Below are positions 18,104-20,816 of a stretch of 20,816 nt of DNA, piece by piece (position 1 is the stretch's first letter; the number at the start of each line of letters is the position of its first letter). The stretch spans positions 1 through 20,816 of the forward strand of contig CAZXEK010000056.1 of NCBI GenBank assembly GCA_964639675.1, read 5' to 3'. The position numbers and the translations under genes were made by a program. This DNA is from JACQCV01 sp964639675 (GTDB lineage: Bacteria > Patescibacteriota > Minisyncoccia > Phycocordibacterales > UBA12445). Under the pieces are notes generated by a model. It saw only the letters and a list, made by a program, of their open reading frames with translations. It ran no database searches and was not told the DNA's origin.

Positions 18104-20816
18104 ATGAATAAAAAAGTTTTTTCAACAATATCTTTTTCAACTCTGCTGTCCCTTTTTTTGGTTGTTTTTTTGCCGACGACAATCGATAGTTGGTTCACCA
18201 GCGCTCATGCGGAAGTGTCTCTGCCTGATCTTACCGCTGAAGGACTCTCCTATACTGTCACTGCTGACCGCGTTCAAGTAAAGTTTACGATCGTTAATCG
18301 TGGTACTGCTTCTTCACCAGTCACTTCATTCGTCTTGAATCTACTCGACGCTCAAGGCAACATCGTATCTGGCGTTGCTTCTCGGATTGGTATTCTTGCG
18401 TTAGCCCCCGGCGAGACTAGTGTTCGGACTTTTCGCTCGGACTCCAGTGGTAGCGTATTAGCCAATCCTCCAGCCGGTACCGTGAAAGCCCAAGTGCGCA
18501 TTGATGAGAACAACACTGTTCTAGAATCAAACGAAGATAATAATGTCCTTGAGGTCAATCGCCCTTTCCCCGATCTTACCGTTGATGCAATCTCGTATAC
18601 CATGATTGCCGATCAGGCCGTGCTGAGTTTCAACATAGTGAACCGTGGCTCTATCTCTTCTGGCTATTCAATTTACAAATGGACTTTTATTGATGCGAAC
18701 GGCAATGTCTTACCCGGTAATGATCGCAGTATCGGACTTGAACCAATAGCTGCCGGTGCCTCTATCGCTAGAACTTTTCGATCTGACAGAAACAATCCCT
18801 TGTTAGCCAACCCTCCGGTCGGCACGGTGAAAGTCCAACTGCGCGTTGACGAGGAGAACAGAATTCTAGAATCGAACGAAGATAACAATGTGGCGGAAGT
18901 GGATCGTCCGCAGACAGACTTAATCTCTGATCTTGCTATCGAATCTCTTTTGTATACCCAGACTGCCGAGCGCGCTGAGCTAAGTTTTACCCTAGCGAAT
19001 CACGGCACACTTCTTTCTCCCCCCACTACTTTTCTCTGGCGCATGCTTGATGCGGAAGGCAATAATGTGCCTAATGTTGGTCACTTGAAGGATGTTGCCC
19101 CCTTAGCACCGGGTGAGACTATTGTCCGGACTCTTCGATCTGATATAGGTAATGGGGTATTAGCCAATCCTCCAGTCGGCGCCCTCAAAGCTCGAGTGCA
19201 CATCGATCAGAATAATCATGTTATTGAATCAAGCGAAGAGAATAATGTGGCGGAAGTGAATCTTCCCTTTGTCGATCTTTTGATTGAATCAAGTTCCTAC
19301 ACCCAGACTGCCGAGCGTGCCGAGCTAAACTTTACCTTGGCAAATCGAGGTACTCGTGCCTCTGGCTACACGATCTATATATGGAACTTTCTCGATACGA
19401 ATGGCAACCCTCTGAGTGATGGGCGTTCTATTGGTCTCGAACCAATAGCTCCTGGCGAGAATGCTGTCCGTATTCTTCGTTCTGACAGAAACGATCCCTC
19501 GTTGGCCAGCCCTCCAGCTGGCGCGGTGAAAGTCCGAATACGCGTTGACAAGGACAATACCGTTTTAGAATCAAACGAGGATAATAATGTGGTTGATGTT
19601 TTATTGATTACTCCTGCTACGACCGGAGCAGATTTGGCAGAAGGTGACGAGTCTTTGGCGGCTGATGCGGTCGCGAGAGGAGAAGCGGTGTCCACTCGTA
19701 GTGACTTAGGGCTCCTCCCTGATAGCTCTTTCTATTTTCTGAAAACAATAGGTCGCGAAGTGAGATCGCTTTTTACATTCAATGCCGAGAAAAAAATAAA
19801 TTTACGTCTACGGTATGCGGGTGAAAAAATTCTGGAGTCAAATCTCTTGGTGGAACAAGGCAAAGTTGATGTAGCTATAGGAAATCTTGCTTCGTATGGA
19901 CGAGATATTATTAAGGCCCAGTCCCTCATTGAGAGTTTAGGTAAAAAAAATAGTGATATTGGCAATAAGCTCAGTGAGAAGTTTATTAAAGGACAGTTCC
20001 AACAGCAAATACTTCTTGGTAAAATTGAAAATAAGGCGTCTCCCGAAATGGTGTTAGAAGTTAAAGAAGTTCGAGGAAAAGTCTTGGATCAGGTAGCTAA
20101 AGCAGTCGCGCATTTTGATAGTCGAAAGACCGAAGAGATTTTGTCCACTGCTGTTAATGAAAGCGGAAGTCCATTTATGTCATTTAAAAATATTGAGATT
20201 CTCACGGCATTAGCTGAAAAGGTGCCTATCGAGGCACGCGGGGCCATTCAAAAAGCAGGGGAGAATTCCTTAAAAACTTTTAAAAACCAATTCGAGGCTT
20301 TGCCTGATGATAACAAGAAACTTCTTTCAGGATATGTGGGTGCCACTGGCAGGAATGATGTTCCGTATATAAAGGTTCTCGATGACATCACAAGGGGTAG
20401 CGTAAGTGAGGCGTTGGGTGAAGAGCTAGCGAAAAGTAGAGATGTTTTGTTGAAGAAGATCGAAAGTCAGCTTGATGAGGCGACGGCAAAAAACCCAGAA
20501 GCTGCGGGGAAGATCCGAGCAACCTTTCCTCGCGGGGGCACTGAAAAAATTCAAGAGGGTGATAATTTTGAGTTACAAAAATCATTGGACAATGCACCAC
20601 CGGTAAGCGAAATAAAGAAAGAATCACCAAGGGTTACTGATCCAAAGAAGGCTGATTTTTTGGAGACTCCCAAGAAGCGTGAGCAAACAGGTGTTAGAGA
20701 GAGAGAAGAAAAACAGCCTCGTGTGGAAGTCTTAGTCGTTCCAGAAAAAAAACCATTGGAGATTCGTGAGGAATCCCAAAAGGTGCGTGAGCTTCATTTT
20801 GTGCCTTCTTTCGAGC
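18104..20816 (+). CDS. Large exported protein: four CARDB-like repeats plus DUF5667-like region (3' end outside window)
   Basis: The frame is open from ATG 18104 to the window end, 904 codons, with no stop. It starts with a signal peptide (MNKKVFSTISFSTLLSLFLV..., cleavage probably after AHA at 36). Four repeats of 113-119 residues follow (from residues 40, 155, 274 and 389), each with a PDL-like start, a Y-T-x-T/I-A core, NRGT/NHGT, LxPGE-like, ANPP/SPP and a final ESNEDNNV motif; this is the CARDB adhesion-type Ig-like fold. After a linker, LLPDSSFYFLKTIGREVRSLFTF (from about 536) begins a helical region like DUF5667. The last 100 residues are charged and rich in Lys, Glu and Pro. It is likely to act on the cell surface, perhaps in attachment. 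Many reverse-strand frames across it are artefacts. Confidence 0.9.
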   Translation, partial: MNKKVFSTISFSTLLSLFLVVFLPTTIDSWFTSAHAEVSLPDLTAEGLSYTVTADRVQVKFTIVNRGTASSPVTSFVLNLLDAQGNIVSGVASRIGILALAPGETSVRTFRSDSSGSVLANPPAGTVKAQVRIDENNTVLESNEDNNVLEVNRPFPDLTVDAISYTMIADQAVLSFNIVNRGSISSGYSIYKWTFIDANGNVLPGNDRSIGLEPIAAGASIARTFRSDRNNPLLANPPVGTVKVQLRVDEENRILESNEDNNVAEVDRPQTDLISDLAIESLLYTQTAERAELSFTLANHGTLLSPPTTFLWRMLDAEGNNVPNVGHLKDVAPLAPGETIVRTLRSDIGNGVLANPPVGALKARVHIDQNNHVIESSEENNVAEVNLPFVDLLIESSSYTQTAERAELNFTLANRGTRASGYTIYIWNFLDTNGNPLSDGRSIGLEPIAPGENAVRILRSDRNDPSLASPPAGAVKVRIRVDKDNTVLESNEDNNVVDVLLITPATTGADLAEGDESLAADAVARGEAVSTRSDLGLLPDSSFYFLKTIGREVRSLFTFNAEKKINLRLRYAGEKILESNLLVEQGKVDVAIGNLASYGRDIIKAQSLIESLGKKNSDIGNKLSEKFIKGQFQQQILLGKIENKASPEMVLEVKEVRGKVLDQVAKAVAHFDSRKTEEILSTAVNESGSPFMSFKNIEILTALAEKVPIEARGAIQKAGENSLKTFKNQFEALPDDNKKLLSGYVGATGRNDVPYIKVLDDITRGSVSEALGEELAKSRDVLLKKIESQLDEATAKNPEAAGKIRATFPRGGTEKIQEGDNFELQKSLDNAPPVSEIKKESPRVTDPKKADFLETPKKREQTGVREREEKQPRVEVLVVPEKKPLEIREESQKVRELHFVPSFE
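18221..19606 (+). repeat. Four tandem CARDB-like coding repeats
   Basis: Units start at about 18221, 18566, 18923 and 19268. Units 2 and 4 share SGYxIYxW, RSIGLEPIA and RSDRN; units 1 and 3 share SPxTxF, LAPGET and VLANPP; units 3 and 4 share YTQTAERAEL and FTLAN. The pattern suggests duplication of a two-unit block followed by local gene conversion. Confidence 0.85.

Noticed and set aside
18352..20630. Several reverse-strand open frames of 71-106 codons inside the exported repeat protein gene
   Set aside because: They lie antisense to one long forward frame with a signal peptide and repeats, and their similarity to each other only mirrors the CARDB repeats.
1..20816. Recoded UGA (Gly or Trp) as in some CPR lineages
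   Set aside because: UGA closes the 7921 gene normally and no conserved protein here needs an in-frame UGA to be read.

Overview
The window looks like a chromosomal piece of a Patescibacteria/CPR (Parcubacteria-like) genome. This is inferred from gene content and style, not from a search: an AT-rich sequence, many very short proteins with no recognisable family, a membrane-anchored HtrA-like protein, an RNHCP protein, a solitary PaaX/Cas2-like protein and a secreted CARDB + DUF5667-like protein. UGA is used as a normal stop (for example at 8455-8457) and tryptophans are UGG, so the standard bacterial code applies. I see no rRNA, CRISPR array, transposase or prophage.

Layout. (1) 1-1860: a DsbA-like oxidoreductase with a membrane protein behind it, a small XRE regulator with a Cys/His membrane protein, and tRNA-Arg(CCT). 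(2) 1867-5821: RNHCP protein, a large ClpB-type disaggregase with a consensus promoter, and an HtrA-fold protein that has lost its catalytic triad. (3) 6092-9935: a GC-rich SH3-like small protein, cysteine desulfurase, an orphan protein, an IscU scaffold carrying an unusual two-CxxC insertion, and a secreted matrixin-like metalloprotease. (4) 10013-12109: 3-methyladenine DNA glycosylase and a SAM methyltransferase in one operon, then a PaaX/Cas2-like gene bracketed by two related 30-bp palindromes. (5) 12150-17844: a patchwork of orphan small genes, many with strong Shine-Dalgarno sequences and their own terminators, interspersed with an ABC-F ATPase, an HD hydrolase and a Nudix protein. (6) 18104-end: a large exported repeat protein running off the window.

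Two modes of gene expression stand out. At eight genes a -10-like hexamer ends 5-7 nt before the start codon, which predicts leaderless mRNAs. A second group, mostly unknown small proteins, has 50-90 nt leaders with AAGGAGG-type ribosome sites; three of its promoters share an extended sequence (TAGTTTA-S-AGRCGGA).

Functional links: the desulfurase (6540-7751) and IscU (8613-9098) together make Fe-S clusters. The clpB-RNHCP pair is translationally coupled. The best candidates for something undescribed are the palindrome-flanked PaaX/Cas2-like unit, the IscU with an embedded zinc-ribbon-like module, and the shared-promoter set of orphan genes.
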